From Flavobacteriales bacterium (lineage in GTDB: Bacteria > Bacteroidota > Bacteroidia > Flavobacteriales_F > PHOS-HE28): DNA of 64,000 nucleotides. The translations under genes were made by a program, and so were the position numbers. The stretch covers positions 310,001-374,000 of the forward strand of contig JACJZJ010000002.1 in the NCBI GenBank assembly GCA_020635675.1, in the 5' to 3' direction. The notes under the pieces are model-generated. The model had not been told where the DNA came from. It saw only the letters and a list, made by a program, of their open reading frames with translations, and did not search any database. Every line of letters starts with the position of its first letter. Position 1 is the first letter of the stretch. Below are positions 9,619-18,486 of this stretch, in pieces.

Positions 9619-10377
9619 ATGGACATCTCCGCCGTCATCATCACCCACAATGAGGCACACAACATCTCCAGGTGCCTGGAGGCCGCTGCGCGCGTGGCCG
9701 ATGAATTGATCGTGGTGGATGCGGAAAGCACCGACGGCACGGTCGCGATCGCGGGATCGAGCGGCGCCCGCGTGACCGTGCGTGCCTGGACGAACTACAG
9801 CGACCAGAAGAACTTCGCCAACGACCTTGCCCGCGGTCCCTATATCCTGTCGCTCGATGCCGATGAGGTCCTGGGCGACGAACTCACCGCGGACATCCTG
9901 CGACAAAAAGCCACCGGCCTGCACGGCGCCTACCGCCTCAAGCGGCTCACCAATTACTGCGGCCAATGGGTCCGGCACGGTGGGTGGTATCCCGATGCCA
10001 AGGTGCGGCTGTTCCCCAAGCAGGGCGTGCGTTGGGAGGGTGACCATGTACACGAGATCCTGGCACTTCCGTCCGGCACAGCGATCACGGACCTGAAAGG
10101 AGATCTGCTGCACTTCAGCTACCGGTCCGTTGATGACCATCGCGACCGGATCGATCGTTACAGCACGCTGCATGCGAAGGCCCTGTTCGCCAAAGGGCGG
10201 GGAGGTGGTCCGGTGAAGCGGCTCCTCGCCCCCCTGGTCAAGTTCGCACAGGGATACATCCTGCAGGGGGGCTTCCGCGATGGATGGGCCGGCTGGACCA
10301 TAGCGGTCATGTCTTCACGAGCCGTGCGTCTCAAGTACGAAAAGCTCGACGCGCTGCGACGTGGAAAGGCCATCTGA
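9619..10377 (+). CDS. glycosyltransferase family 2 (LPS-core WaaE/KdtX-like)
   Basis: A 252-residue GT-A-fold transferase. N-terminal VIITHNEAHNISRCLEA is the nucleotide-sugar-binding strand; the LSLDADEVL segment carries the DxD metal site; DAESTDGT is also typical. The C-terminal region (HGGWYPDAKVRLFPK and the HF-x-YRSVDDH segment) matches the WaaE/KdtX-type subfamily that decorates lipopolysaccharide core. It is cytoplasmic or membrane-associated. Its last 17 bp overlap the GT9 gene, consistent with an operon for surface glycan assembly. Confidence 0.88.
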   Translation: MDISAVIITHNEAHNISRCLEAAARVADELIVVDAESTDGTVAIAGSSGARVTVRAWTNYSDQKNFANDLARGPYILSLDADEVLGDELTADILRQKATGLHGAYRLKRLTNYCGQWVRHGGWYPDAKVRLFPKQGVRWEGDHVHEILALPSGTAITDLKGDLLHFSYRSVDDHRDRIDRYSTLHAKALFAKGRGGGPVKRLLAPLVKFAQGYILQGGFRDGWAGWTIAVMSSRAVRLKYEKLDALRRGKAI

Positions 10378-11377
10378 ACACATTATCCTGAGCCGCACGG
10401 ACAGCATCGGGGATGTGATGCTGACCCTCCCCATGGCCGGCTACCTGAAGCAATGCCACCCAGGAACACGCATCACCTTCATCGGTCGCACCTATACCCG
10501 ACCGATCCTGGGGCATTGTGACCACGTGGACAACATCATCACCCTCGATGAACTGGACCACGAGGGTGAGGCTGCGGCCGTTGCGCGATGGAAGGCCCTG
10601 CAGGCGGACGCCATTGTCCATGTATTCCCAAAAAGGCGCGTGGCCAATTGGGCGAAGCGGGCGGGCGTCCCGCTGCGCATCGGCACCAGCCACCGGTGGT
10701 GGCATTGGACCACCTGCAATGCGCGCGTTGACCTTGGTCGTCGAAGGAGTGCGCTCCACGAGGCACAATTGAACATCCGGCTGCTCGCGCCATTGGGGAT
10801 CGACCGGATGCCTGGGCTGAGCGAACTGGCGGGGCTTTACGGTCTACAGCCCCCGGCCCCGGATGGCACGGTCGGTGCACTGCTGCGACCCGAACGCACG
10901 CATGTGGTGCTGCATCCCGGTTCCCGTGGAAGTGCCGTGGAATGGGGACTCGACCGGTACGCCGAACTGATCCGATCGCTGGACCCGGAACGCTATCAGG
11001 TCCTGATCACCGGTACGTCCTCGGAAGCGGACGACTACCGCCGTGAACTGCCCGTGGATCTCCCGCATGTCACCGACACCGGAGGGAAGCTTACACTGGA
11101 GCGACTTCTCTCCCTGATCGCCGCGAGCCAGGTGCTGGTGGCGGCGAGTACGGGTCCCCTGCATATCGCGGCCGCGGTCGGCATCCGGGCCATCGGCCTG
11201 TACGTGCCGAGGCGGCCGATCCACCCCGGTCGTTGGGCACCGCTCGGCCGGGACGCACATGCGCTGGTCGCCGATCCGGATTGCCCTCAATGCGCCACCG
11301 GAAGACCCTGCGATTGCATCCGACGCATCCGACCGGAACAGGTCAGGCGGTTGATCGAGGCGGTCGCTCCGCATTGA
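10361..11377 (+). CDS. glycosyltransferase family 9 (heptosyltransferase-like)
   Basis: A 338-residue GT-B protein resembling ADP-heptose:LPS heptosyltransferases. Visible features: the N-terminal ILSRTDSIGDVMLTLPMAGYLK, and the C-terminal VVLHPGSRGSAVEWGLDRYAELI and VLVAASTGPLHIAAAVG donor-binding segments. It starts with GTG at 10361, overlapping the GT2 stop by 17 bp, and there is no better ATG downstream. At its 3' end it overlaps the convergent O-antigen-ligase-like gene by 35 bp. It probably acts with the GT2 in outer-surface glycan synthesis; the exact sugar is unknown. Confidence 0.88.
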   Translation: MERPSEHIILSRTDSIGDVMLTLPMAGYLKQCHPGTRITFIGRTYTRPILGHCDHVDNIITLDELDHEGEAAAVARWKALQADAIVHVFPKRRVANWAKRAGVPLRIGTSHRWWHWTTCNARVDLGRRRSALHEAQLNIRLLAPLGIDRMPGLSELAGLYGLQPPAPDGTVGALLRPERTHVVLHPGSRGSAVEWGLDRYAELIRSLDPERYQVLITGTSSEADDYRRELPVDLPHVTDTGGKLTLERLLSLIAASQVLVAASTGPLHIAAAVGIRAIGLYVPRRPIHPGRWAPLGRDAHALVADPDCPQCATGRPCDCIRRIRPEQVRRLIEAVAPH

Positions 11378-12932
11378 TCCGGCGCGCTCCGAAAACCAGC
11401 AATGCGTAGTAGAAGGCGAAGAAGGTCGCGCCGACCTGTGTCTCGATGGTGTCCTCGGTCAGGCAGCTTACCGTGAAGATGGCGGCCCAGGCGATGAAGA
11501 CCGGTGCGCGATACGCCTTGAGGCCCCATGCCGGAAGGAGGAAGGCCAGCACGGCCCACAACATCCCGAACACGCCGAAGGAGATCAGGAGCGTGAGGTA
11601 TTCGTTGTGCGCCCGGTGGCGCCATTCTAGGGCGAGCCGCGAACCCGTCCTGTCGTACATCTCCGCAAAGGCGGGTCGCGTATCACCGGTACCCACGCCC
11701 GTCCACAGGTGCTCCCGGGCGATCTGCAGCCCGGTACGCCAGAACTCGAACCGCATGGTAAGGCTGTGCCCGTTGGGATCGCCCGTTACCCGGTAGCGGT
11801 CCAGTTCCATCCGGAGCTGATCGATACGGGTGAGGAGCAGGCCCCGACGCCCTGTCCGCACGTCGGACACACCGGCTTCGATCCGCCGAACGTCCTCCGG
11901 CGTAAGCTGAGCAAGGCCGACCGAATCCTTGGTCGTTCCCATGCTCGCCAGGTAGCGGACCAATGTGCTGCGCAGCGGTTGTCCCCGTCGGTCCCTGCCG
12001 AGAAAAGGCACCTTGCTCGCTCGCGACCATCCCCGTTCGAGTTCACGATCGGCCACCTCGATCCACACGTAGTGCCCGTTCTCCGACTGTGGATCCTGCG
12101 GGTCATGGTAGTAGCGCTCTCCGCCCACCGACCGCTCCGGCAAGGCCGCGGGATCCAGCGGCCTGGGAGGCGGTCCGTCCGTGACAAGATGTATGATCGA
12201 CCACGCCCCTGCTGCGAGCAGACCCACCAGTGTACCACGAACGACCCAGCGTGGCGTTCCGGTCAACATCCCCGCCCGCCACCAGCCCAAGGCGAACGCG
12301 GTGGCCATCAGCGCACCAGCGCCGGAAAGGCTGCCCACCATCCACATGAACGCCAGGGCCCATGAAACGGCCAGGAGCTGCAACACGCGCAGTCCCTTGC
12401 GCCCGGGGCGATGGACCACGAGCACCGCCACGGCCATGCAGAGCAACAGACCGAGGCGGATGTGGCTGATGAACATGGACACACCCCGGTAGTCGCCGAG
12501 AGCAAGCCGATCATGGGCCAGCAGCATGCAGGCCACGGTGCTCAACACCACGCTGTAGGCGCCGGTGAGCAGGATCCCCCACATGCCCCGTTCCGTGAGC
12601 GCGGGCATTGCGGGTAGGATGGTACCGAACACCAGGATGGGCAGCAGGATCCGGCAGAGATCGAGCCCCCACTCCAGGTCCTGAGTCCAGAACAGGCCGA
12701 TCACATGCAGCAGGAAAATGGAGATGAACAGCAGTGCCCAACGATCGGTGAAGGCGCGACGGAATCGGCCCCACAGATCGCGCTGATGGACACCTTCGGC
12801 AAGCCAGGCGCCGATCAGCAGGAACTGGGCATTGCTGACCGCTACGTTGTTCCAAGGAAGGGCCGCCGCCACCAGGGCGAGCGCGGACCATTGCACGTTG
12901 CCGTAGGTGAGGTACGAACGCCAGCCCGTCAT
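11343..12932 (-). CDS. O-antigen ligase/polymerase family membrane protein (WaaL/Wzy-like)
   Basis: A 529-residue polytopic membrane protein with roughly ten hydrophobic segments in two groups, separated by a large soluble loop from about 260 to 420. The loop ends in the motif region WRHRAHNEYLTLLISFG, which carries the conserved His-Asn seen in the O-antigen ligase (Wzy_C) family. It likely transfers or polymerises glycan on the periplasmic side. It lies last in the minus-strand block after the S41 protease (23-bp gap) and converges on the GT9 gene with overlapping 3' ends, so it shares a theme with the two glycosyltransferases. Substrate not predictable. Confidence 0.82.
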   Translation of the reverse strand: MTGWRSYLTYGNVQWSALALVAAALPWNNVAVSNAQFLLIGAWLAEGVHQRDLWGRFRRAFTDRWALLFISIFLLHVIGLFWTQDLEWGLDLCRILLPILVFGTILPAMPALTERGMWGILLTGAYSVVLSTVACMLLAHDRLALGDYRGVSMFISHIRLGLLLCMAVAVLVVHRPGRKGLRVLQLLAVSWALAFMWMVGSLSGAGALMATAFALGWWRAGMLTGTPRWVVRGTLVGLLAAGAWSIIHLVTDGPPPRPLDPAALPERSVGGERYYHDPQDPQSENGHYVWIEVADRELERGWSRASKVPFLGRDRRGQPLRSTLVRYLASMGTTKDSVGLAQLTPEDVRRIEAGVSDVRTGRRGLLLTRIDQLRMELDRYRVTGDPNGHSLTMRFEFWRTGLQIAREHLWTGVGTGDTRPAFAEMYDRTGSRLALEWRHRAHNEYLTLLISFGVFGMLWAVLAFLLPAWGLKAYRAPVFIAWAAIFTVSCLTEDTIETQVGATFFAFYYALLVFGARRINAERPPRSTA

Positions 12933-12955
12933 GTGTTGCGGCGGGTGACCCGGGA

Positions 12956-14623
12956 TCAGTGCACCGTGCCGTCGAGGATGCCGATATACGTGCCGTTGTT
13001 CAGCACGTCCAGCGCCTCCTTCACATAGGCGTCCTGCGTCAGGGCGGCACGGGCCCGTCCGGTCTGCAGGTCGTATCGCGACACGATCTCGTTGCGGAGC
13101 ACCTCCGCGATGTCCGCGCGGAAGAGCTGCATCTCCTCATCGGCGTCCGGTTCAAGCTCCTTCTTCAACTGCTCGAACGCCGCCTGGGCATGCTCGTAGT
13201 AGCGCTCCTTCTTCGCTGAGGCCACCAGATCATCGAACGCGGCCATGCTGTTCGTTCCATAGTCGAACTTGTGCTTGCGTGCGAACTCGGTGAATTCCTG
13301 GTAGAGCGCGTCGGTGATGACGAACTGCTCCGGCGCCCCGATGGAATCGTGCGTCATACGGTAGTTGGTGGCGAAATCGAAGAAGACATCCTCCCCGTAG
13401 AGCGCGCCGACCACCTTGGGCAGCTCAGGCTCGTCCACCTTCACGTCCGGCAGGATGCCCCGTCCATCGAACACCGCCCGGCCGTTCTTGGTGTGGAATT
13501 CGTTGATCAGGGAATCGCTCACTTCGATGGCGTGTCCGGTGCTGTCCCGATGGCCGTAGTCGAGCTTCTGGATGCAACGACCGCTCGGGATGTAGTACTT
13601 GGCGACGGTGACCTTCAGTTTGGCGTTGTAGAACAGGTCGCGTGTCTGTTGCACCAGGCCCTTCCCATAGGTGCGTTCACCGATGATCACGGCGCGGTCC
13701 AGGTCCTGCAGAGAGCCGCTCACGATCTCACTGGCACTGGCCGAGCCGCCATCCACGAGCACCACCAGCGGGATCTCCGCGTCGAACGGCTCGCTGAGCG
13801 TGCGGTAGCTCTTGTCCCACTCATCGATCCGCCCCTTCGTCTCCACCACCAACTGGCCCTTCGGCACGAACAGGTTCACGATGTTCACCGCCTCACGCAA
13901 CAGACCACCACCATTCCCACGCAGGTCGAGTATGACCTTTTCGGCACCTTTCTCCTTCAACTCCTTCAGTGCGTTGCGCACCTCGTAACTCGCCGTCTGG
14001 GTGAAACTGTTCAGCTTGAGATAGCCGACGTGGTGCGCCTCGTCCACCATGCCCTTGTAGGGCACATCGGGTATCTTGATCTCCTCCCTTACAAGCGACT
14101 TTTCCTGCGGCTGCCGCCCCTGGCGTTCCAGGACCACCTTCACTGTGGACCCCGCCTGGCCCTTGAGCAATTTGCTCACCTCGTCGGTGCCCAGGCCCTT
14201 CACCTTCTGACCGTCGATCTCCAGGATCATGTCACCGGCCCATATGCCGGCCTTGGCCGCGGGATAGCCCTCGTAGGGTTCGCTGATCACCACACCATCG
14301 CCCTTCTTTTTGATCAGCGCCCCGATGCCACCGTACTGTCCCGTGGTCTGGAAGCGGTACTCCTCGATGTCGCTCTCCGCGATGTAGTTCGTGTAGGGGT
14401 CGAGCGAATTGAGCATCGCGTCGATCCCGGTCTTCATCAGGGTGCCGGGCTTGGTGTCCTCGACATAGTAGATGTTCAGTTCCTTGAAGAGCTCCGTGAA
14501 GATCTCCAGGTTCTTGCTGATCTCGAAGTAGTTGTCGCCCGCGGCGATGGTAAGCGCGCCCGAGCCCGCCACGGCGGCGGCGATGACCCAGGTCTTCCAA
14601 CGGAGATTGCGGATATGGCGCAT
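12956..14623 (-). CDS. S41 family C-terminal processing protease
   Basis: A 555-residue protein starting at MRHIRNLRWKTWVIAAAVAG, a single N-terminal membrane anchor or signal. A longer frame upstream would run into yidD and is rejected. Residues about 85-170 form a PDZ domain (GGIGALIKKKGDGVVI, PAAKAGIWAGDMILEIDG). Residues about 195-380 form the protease domain: LRGNGGGLL, the catalytic Ser in DGGSASASEI (about 291-300), and Lys321 in YGKGLVQ. It probably trims or degrades periplasmic proteins. It follows yidD by 13 bp in the same operon, a common Bacteroidota order. Confidence 0.93.
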   Translation of the reverse strand: MRHIRNLRWKTWVIAAAVAGSGALTIAAGDNYFEISKNLEIFTELFKELNIYYVEDTKPGTLMKTGIDAMLNSLDPYTNYIAESDIEEYRFQTTGQYGGIGALIKKKGDGVVISEPYEGYPAAKAGIWAGDMILEIDGQKVKGLGTDEVSKLLKGQAGSTVKVVLERQGRQPQEKSLVREEIKIPDVPYKGMVDEAHHVGYLKLNSFTQTASYEVRNALKELKEKGAEKVILDLRGNGGGLLREAVNIVNLFVPKGQLVVETKGRIDEWDKSYRTLSEPFDAEIPLVVLVDGGSASASEIVSGSLQDLDRAVIIGERTYGKGLVQQTRDLFYNAKLKVTVAKYYIPSGRCIQKLDYGHRDSTGHAIEVSDSLINEFHTKNGRAVFDGRGILPDVKVDEPELPKVVGALYGEDVFFDFATNYRMTHDSIGAPEQFVITDALYQEFTEFARKHKFDYGTNSMAAFDDLVASAKKERYYEHAQAAFEQLKKELEPDADEEMQLFRADIAEVLRNEIVSRYDLQTGRARAALTQDAYVKEALDVLNNGTYIGILDGTVH

Positions 14624-14636
14624 GCGATGAGAACGT

Positions 14637-14858
14637 TCAGGGGACGGGATCATGGCCATGCCCGCCCCAGGGGTGGCAAGATAGGAAGCGCTTGAGGGTG
14701 AGCCAGCCGCCGCGCCAGGGGCCATGCCTGCGCAGCGCCTGCACACCGTATTCGCTGCATGACGGCGTGTAGCGGCAGCCACCGGGCAGCAACGGAGAGA
14801 TGGTGTACTGGTATAGCCTGACCAGCCCGATCATCAGTTTGGCGAGGAGGCTATCCAT
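14637..14858 (-). CDS. yidD: membrane protein insertion efficiency factor YidD
   Basis: A 73-residue protein with the family signature: LVRLYQYTISPLLPGGCRYTPSCSEYGVQAL, abbreviated here by its conserved CRYTPSCSEY core, then GGWLTLKRFLSCHPWGGHGHDPVP. YidD assists YidC-dependent insertion of membrane proteins at the inner membrane. Its start overlaps the rnpA stop by 8 bp, the usual rnpA-yidD pairing. Confidence 0.95.
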   Translation of the reverse strand: MDSLLAKLMIGLVRLYQYTISPLLPGGCRYTPSCSEYGVQALRRHGPWRGGWLTLKRFLSCHPWGGHGHDPVP

Positions 14859-15270
14859 GTTCCTTCATCCAACGGTCCAGCGCCTCGATCATTTTGGACT
14901 CCACCATCGGGAACGGCACGGTCGACCTTCCCTGGAAGGCCACCAGCAGGGCGCACCTGCGGACCCCCGGTCGGAACCGTTCGACATGCGCGTGCTTGTT
15001 CCGGCGCCACACCTCCCGCATCAGGCGTTTCATCCGGTTGCGATCCACGGCGCGGGGGAGGTACCGCTTCGGCACGGCGAAGGCAATGCGGAGGGGTGCC
15101 ATGTTCTCGTCTTCCACGATCAGACCGCTGACGCGGAACGGCGGTCGATGCACCACGGCACCTTCACGGACCACCTGCTGGATGATCTTGCGGCCGCTGA
15201 GCCGTTCGTGCTTCCGAAAGGTAGCGCGCCCCCGGGGGGGGGTCGATGACGGCCGTGCGCTTTCCATCAC
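14851..15270 (-). CDS. rnpA: ribonuclease P protein component
   Basis: The protein subunit of RNase P, which matures tRNA 5' ends. The 139-residue product has the entry motif TFRKHERLSGRK, the central strand AFAVPKR, and the RNA-binding helix DRNRMKRLMREVWR. The N-terminal 15 residues, before TFRKHERL, are encoded through a C5G9 homopolymer run (15229-15242) that could slip. No in-frame ATG follows the run before the conserved core, so the start at 15270 is kept. Neighbours hemD and yidD fit the typical locus. Confidence 0.94.
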   Translation of the reverse strand: MMESARPSSTPPRGRATFRKHERLSGRKIIQQVVREGAVVHRPPFRVSGLIVEDENMAPLRIAFAVPKRYLPRAVDRNRMKRLMREVWRRNKHAHVERFRPGVRRCALLVAFQGRSTVPFPMVESKMIEALDRWMKEHG

Positions 15271-15285
15271 GCGCTCACCGGCCGG

Positions 15286-16035
15286 TCACTTCTTCTTGGC
15301 CAGCTTCTTGATGTACAGCTCGATGGCGCCGGTCATGGACGGTGCCTCGGGCAGGGGCGCCTCCACGTCGAGACGCAAGCCGGCATCGCGCACGGCCTTG
15401 GAGGTTGTGGGGCCGAACGCGGCGATCACCACCGCATCCTGCTTGAACTTCGGGAAGTTCTTCTTCAGGCTCTCGATGCCGCCGGGGCTGAAGAACACGA
15501 TCATGTCATACTTCAGGTCCTTCAGGTCGCTCAGGTCGCTGGCCACGGTGCGGTAGAGCACCGCGTTGGTGTACTTCACGCTGGCCTTGTCCAGCATCAC
15601 AGGTATCTCCGACTTCTGGATGTCCGAACAGGGCAGCAGGAACACCTCGTCCTTGTGCTTCTTGATCACGTCCATCAGGTCGGCGAAGGTGTTCTTGCCG
15701 ATGAAGACCTTGCGCTTGCGGTAGACGATGTACTTCTGGACATAGAACGCGACCGACTCGGACACGCAGAAGTACTTCATGCCATCGGGCACGGTGGTCC
15801 GCATCTCCTTGGCCATCCGGAAAAAGTGGTCCACCGCGTTGCGGCTGGTGAAGATCACCGCGCTATGGTCCAGGATGTTGATGCGCTCCTGGCGAAAGTC
15901 CTGGGCGTCCACGCCCTCCACCTTGATGAAGGGCTTGAAGTCGATCTTGAGCGCGTACTTCTTCGCCAGCTCATGGTACGGCGACTTCACGTCGGACGGC
16001 TCGGGCTGTGAAACGAGTATGGACTTGATCTTCAA
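15286..16035 (-). CDS. hemD: uroporphyrinogen-III synthase
   Basis: HemD closes and inverts ring D of hydroxymethylbilane to give uroporphyrinogen III in haem synthesis. The 249-residue product shows the divergent but recognisable Bacteroidota pattern: N-terminal KSILVSQPEPSD, VIFTSRNAVDHFF, a central linker with VFLLPCSDIQKSEIPVML, and C-terminal DMIVFFSPGGIESLKK followed by AAFGPTTSKAV. It lies 10 bp downstream of the DUF4271 gene and 15 bp upstream of rnpA, an order typical of the phylum. Confidence 0.9.
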   Translation of the reverse strand: MKIKSILVSQPEPSDVKSPYHELAKKYALKIDFKPFIKVEGVDAQDFRQERINILDHSAVIFTSRNAVDHFFRMAKEMRTTVPDGMKYFCVSESVAFYVQKYIVYRKRKVFIGKNTFADLMDVIKKHKDEVFLLPCSDIQKSEIPVMLDKASVKYTNAVLYRTVASDLSDLKDLKYDMIVFFSPGGIESLKKNFPKFKQDAVVIAAFGPTTSKAVRDAGLRLDVEAPLPEAPSMTGAIELYIKKLAKKK

Positions 16036-16045
16036 GGCCTCGATC

Positions 16046-16729
16046 TTAGAGGAGTTGCGATGCGGGGGGAGCGGAGCGCTGCAGCGTTCGGATCAGGATC
16101 GCGAGAGGCAGTATTTCCGTGGCGCAAAGGTACAGGAAAATGTGCCCCGTCGGGAGCCCCGCCCCACGGCCGATCACCAGGGCACGCACCCAGCGCACCA
16201 GATGCACCAGCAGGATGATCGCCAGGCCGACGATCACCAGGACCTGCCGCCAAGGCGACCATCCCACCACCAGGACAGAGACCGGAAGGAGCGCCAGACC
16301 CGTGACCACCTGCCCCAGGACCAGGTTGTAGGTGTATTCCTGCAAGCCTCCATCGCCTTTGAACAGCCAGCCGGTCAGCCGTTGCACCACCACCTGGCCC
16401 GCCGCCAATACCATTAGAAGGAGCGCCAGCTCCGCGAAGTGGTCCCACCGGGGACGCAACGCCCCGAAGTACACGCCGACCTGGTACAGAAAAAGGGCCA
16501 TGATCACCCCGGCCATGATCCACAGACCGATCAGCGAGCGGTCGTTCAGATTGATGTCCTCACGCATGGAGCGACGGCTTATCCGCACGCGTTCCACCGT
16601 TTCCCAGAGAAGCCGCCACTTGCGCGGCGCGTTCAGATTGGTCCAGGCCAGATAGCCCACCACGAGCAACAGCACCACGATGCTCCAATCGGTGCTTAAG
16701 GGGTCGGTGCCGCGCAGGGTGCCCATCAT
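16046..16729 (-). CDS. DUF4271 integral membrane protein
   Basis: A 227-residue membrane protein if started at the MMGTLRGTD methionine pair (16729); the longer frame from 16819 would cross the divergent gcdH start and promoter and is rejected. It has about six hydrophobic helices, with a conserved loop YTYNLVLGQVVTGL and a C-terminal HIFLYLCATEILPLAIL helix, which match the DUF4271 family. The family is near-universal next to hemD in Bacteroidota but has no established function. It is the first gene of the hemD-rnpA-yidD-S41 block. Confidence 0.88.
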   Translation of the reverse strand: MMGTLRGTDPLSTDWSIVVLLLVVGYLAWTNLNAPRKWRLLWETVERVRISRRSMREDINLNDRSLIGLWIMAGVIMALFLYQVGVYFGALRPRWDHFAELALLLMVLAAGQVVVQRLTGWLFKGDGGLQEYTYNLVLGQVVTGLALLPVSVLVVGWSPWRQVLVIVGLAIILLVHLVRWVRALVIGRGAGLPTGHIFLYLCATEILPLAILIRTLQRSAPPASQLL

Positions 16730-16773
16730 GCCGTGGGCAAAGGTATTCGGCCCTTCCAGGCTCCGGGGTTGAC

Positions 16774-16781
16774 TACTTTTG
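16774..16781 (+). promoter_or_regulatory. promoter -7 element (TACTTTTG) for gcdH, probably leaderless
   Basis: A perfect TAnnTTTG match ending only 7 nt before the gcdH ATG at 16789. With the usual distance from this element to the start point, the transcript would begin at or within a few bases of the start codon. No Shine-Dalgarno sequence fits between. Confidence 0.6.
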
Positions 16782-16788
16782 CGGCCCG

Positions 16789-18015
16789 ATGAACGACGCC
16801 TCCACCCCCGCCCAGGCACCCGCCCGCAAGGCCGCCACGGACCTCTTCCAACACCACGACCACTTCCTGGTGGACGAGTTGCTCACCGAAGAGCACAAGC
16901 TGATCCGGGACACGGCGCGCAAGTACGTCAGCAAGCACCTTAAACCGATCATCGAGGACGCCTTCGAGAAGGCGGAGTTCCATCCGGAGATCATCCCCGG
17001 CCTGGCGGAGATCGGCGCCTTCGGACCCATCATCCCGCAGGAATACGGCGGCATGGGCCTGGACCAGATCAGCTACGGCCTGATCATGCAGGAGATCGAG
17101 CGGTGCGACAGCGGCCTGCGCAGCTTGTGCAGCGTGCAGGGCAGCCTGGTCATGTACCCCATCTGGAAGTACGGCTCGGAGGAACAGAAGAAGAAGTGGC
17201 TGCCGGACATGGCCCAAGGGAGGAAGATCGGCTGCTTCGGCCTTACCGAACCCAACTTCGGCAGCAACCCCGGCGGCATGGTCACCACCTTCAAGGATGC
17301 CGGCGACCATTACGTGTTGAACGGGGCCAAGATGTGGATCAGCAACGCCCCCATGGCCGATGTGGCCGTTGTGTGGGCCAAGGCCGAGAACACCGAAGGG
17401 CGGATCCACGGCCTGCTCGTGGAGCGCGGCATGGAGGGCTTCACCACGCCCACCACGCACGGCAAATTGAGCCTGCGCGCAAGCCCCACCGGCGAACTCG
17501 TGTTCGACAACGTGAAGGTGCCCAAGGCCAACCTGCTGCCGAACAAGAGCGGCCTCGGTGCGCCGCTCGGCTGCCTGGACAGCGCCCGATTCGGCATCGC
17601 CTGGGGCACCCTCGGCGTGGCCATGGAGTGCTACGACACGGCCCTGCGTTACGCCAAACAACGCGTGCAGTTCGACAAGCCGATCGCGGCCTTCCAGCTC
17701 ACGCAGAAGAAGCTGGCCGAGATGATCACCGAGATCACCAAGGCCCAGCTGCTCACCTGGCGTCTGGGCGTGCTGCGCAACGAGGGCCGCGCCACCACCG
17801 CACAGATCAGCATGGCCAAACGCAACAACGTCGCACTGGCCCAGAACATCGCGCGGGAGGCCCGCCAGATCCTCGGCGGCATGGGTATCACCAACGAGTA
17901 CCCCATCATGCGCCACATGATGAACCTGGAGAGCGTGGTGACCTATGAGGGCACGCACGACATCCATCTGCTCATCACCGGCGCGGAGGTAACAGGGATC
18001 CCGGCGTTCAAATGA
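16789..18015 (+). CDS. gcdH: glutaryl-CoA dehydrogenase (acyl-CoA dehydrogenase family)
   Basis: A FAD enzyme that oxidises and decarboxylates glutaryl-CoA to crotonyl-CoA in lysine/tryptophan breakdown. The 408-residue protein follows the glutaryl-CoA dehydrogenase subfamily closely: CFGLTEPNFGSNPGGM, SARFGIAWGTLGVAMECYDTA, and FQLTQKKLAEMITEITKAQL. The C-terminal VVTYEGTHDIHLLITG contains the catalytic Glu. The N-terminal 20 residues are Ala/Pro-rich and poorly conserved. It is divergent from DUF4271 and its 3' end overlaps the convergent next gene by 8 bp. Confidence 0.93.
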   Translation: MNDASTPAQAPARKAATDLFQHHDHFLVDELLTEEHKLIRDTARKYVSKHLKPIIEDAFEKAEFHPEIIPGLAEIGAFGPIIPQEYGGMGLDQISYGLIMQEIERCDSGLRSLCSVQGSLVMYPIWKYGSEEQKKKWLPDMAQGRKIGCFGLTEPNFGSNPGGMVTTFKDAGDHYVLNGAKMWISNAPMADVAVVWAKAENTEGRIHGLLVERGMEGFTTPTTHGKLSLRASPTGELVFDNVKVPKANLLPNKSGLGAPLGCLDSARFGIAWGTLGVAMECYDTALRYAKQRVQFDKPIAAFQLTQKKLAEMITEITKAQLLTWRLGVLRNEGRATTAQISMAKRNNVALAQNIAREARQILGGMGITNEYPIMRHMMNLESVVTYEGTHDIHLLITGAEVTGIPAFK

Positions 18016-18415
18016 CCGCCGCCTGCTCTTCCGCCAGCCACTCCCGTGCCTCCTGCTCCGTGCGGAACACGCCCGTGCGGAAGGTCTGCGGGAAATAGGC
18101 GAAGTAGAGCCGCGCGATCGCCGGAAGCAGGTCGCCGTCCAGCACCAGGGCGATGGCGCGGATCACGGCGCGATCCTCCGGCAACTCGTAGAAGTTCGTA
18201 CGCATCACCTCGGGATCGAAGTAGCGATCGCCTTCCACCACAGTGAGCATCACATGGGGCTCACCATCGCACATGCGTCGTCGCGCACGGATGTTCTCCA
18301 CCATGCCCTTGGCGTCGATGGGAATGTCCGGTTTGAACCGGGTCTCGATGAAATGCGGACCGGTGCGCGTGATGAACGCGGTGGCCGTCTCTTCGGTGAG
18401 GTGGATGTCGGTCAT
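18008..18415 (-). CDS. DUF7793-like small protein (paralogue of the 23529-23939 gene)
   Basis: A 135-residue soluble protein if started at MTDIHLTEETATA (18415). The pattern ETRFKPDIPIDAKGMVENIRAR, AIALVLDGDLLPAIARLYF, and YFPQTFRTGVFRTEQEAREWL resembles short STAS/SpoIIAA-like proteins of the DUF7793 type. The same landmarks recur in the protein at 23529-23939 (RFKPGIKLEPKG, TYFPTHFASRVFTTEEEAKQWL), so the two are paralogues. Function unknown; no partner gene is adjacent. Confidence 0.75.
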   Translation of the reverse strand: MTDIHLTEETATAFITRTGPHFIETRFKPDIPIDAKGMVENIRARRRMCDGEPHVMLTVVEGDRYFDPEVMRTNFYELPEDRAVIRAIALVLDGDLLPAIARLYFAYFPQTFRTGVFRTEQEAREWLAEEQAAVI

Positions 18416-18486
18416 GGTGGGACCTCCAAGGTCGGGATCACCACCCACGATCCCAAACGCGTGTGGCCAATGGATATCTTGGACGC

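Noticed and set aside
8593..10173. A 526-codon minus-strand frame.
   Set aside because: It spans the S8 sorting domain, the terminator and the GT2 gene in antisense; no family resemblance.
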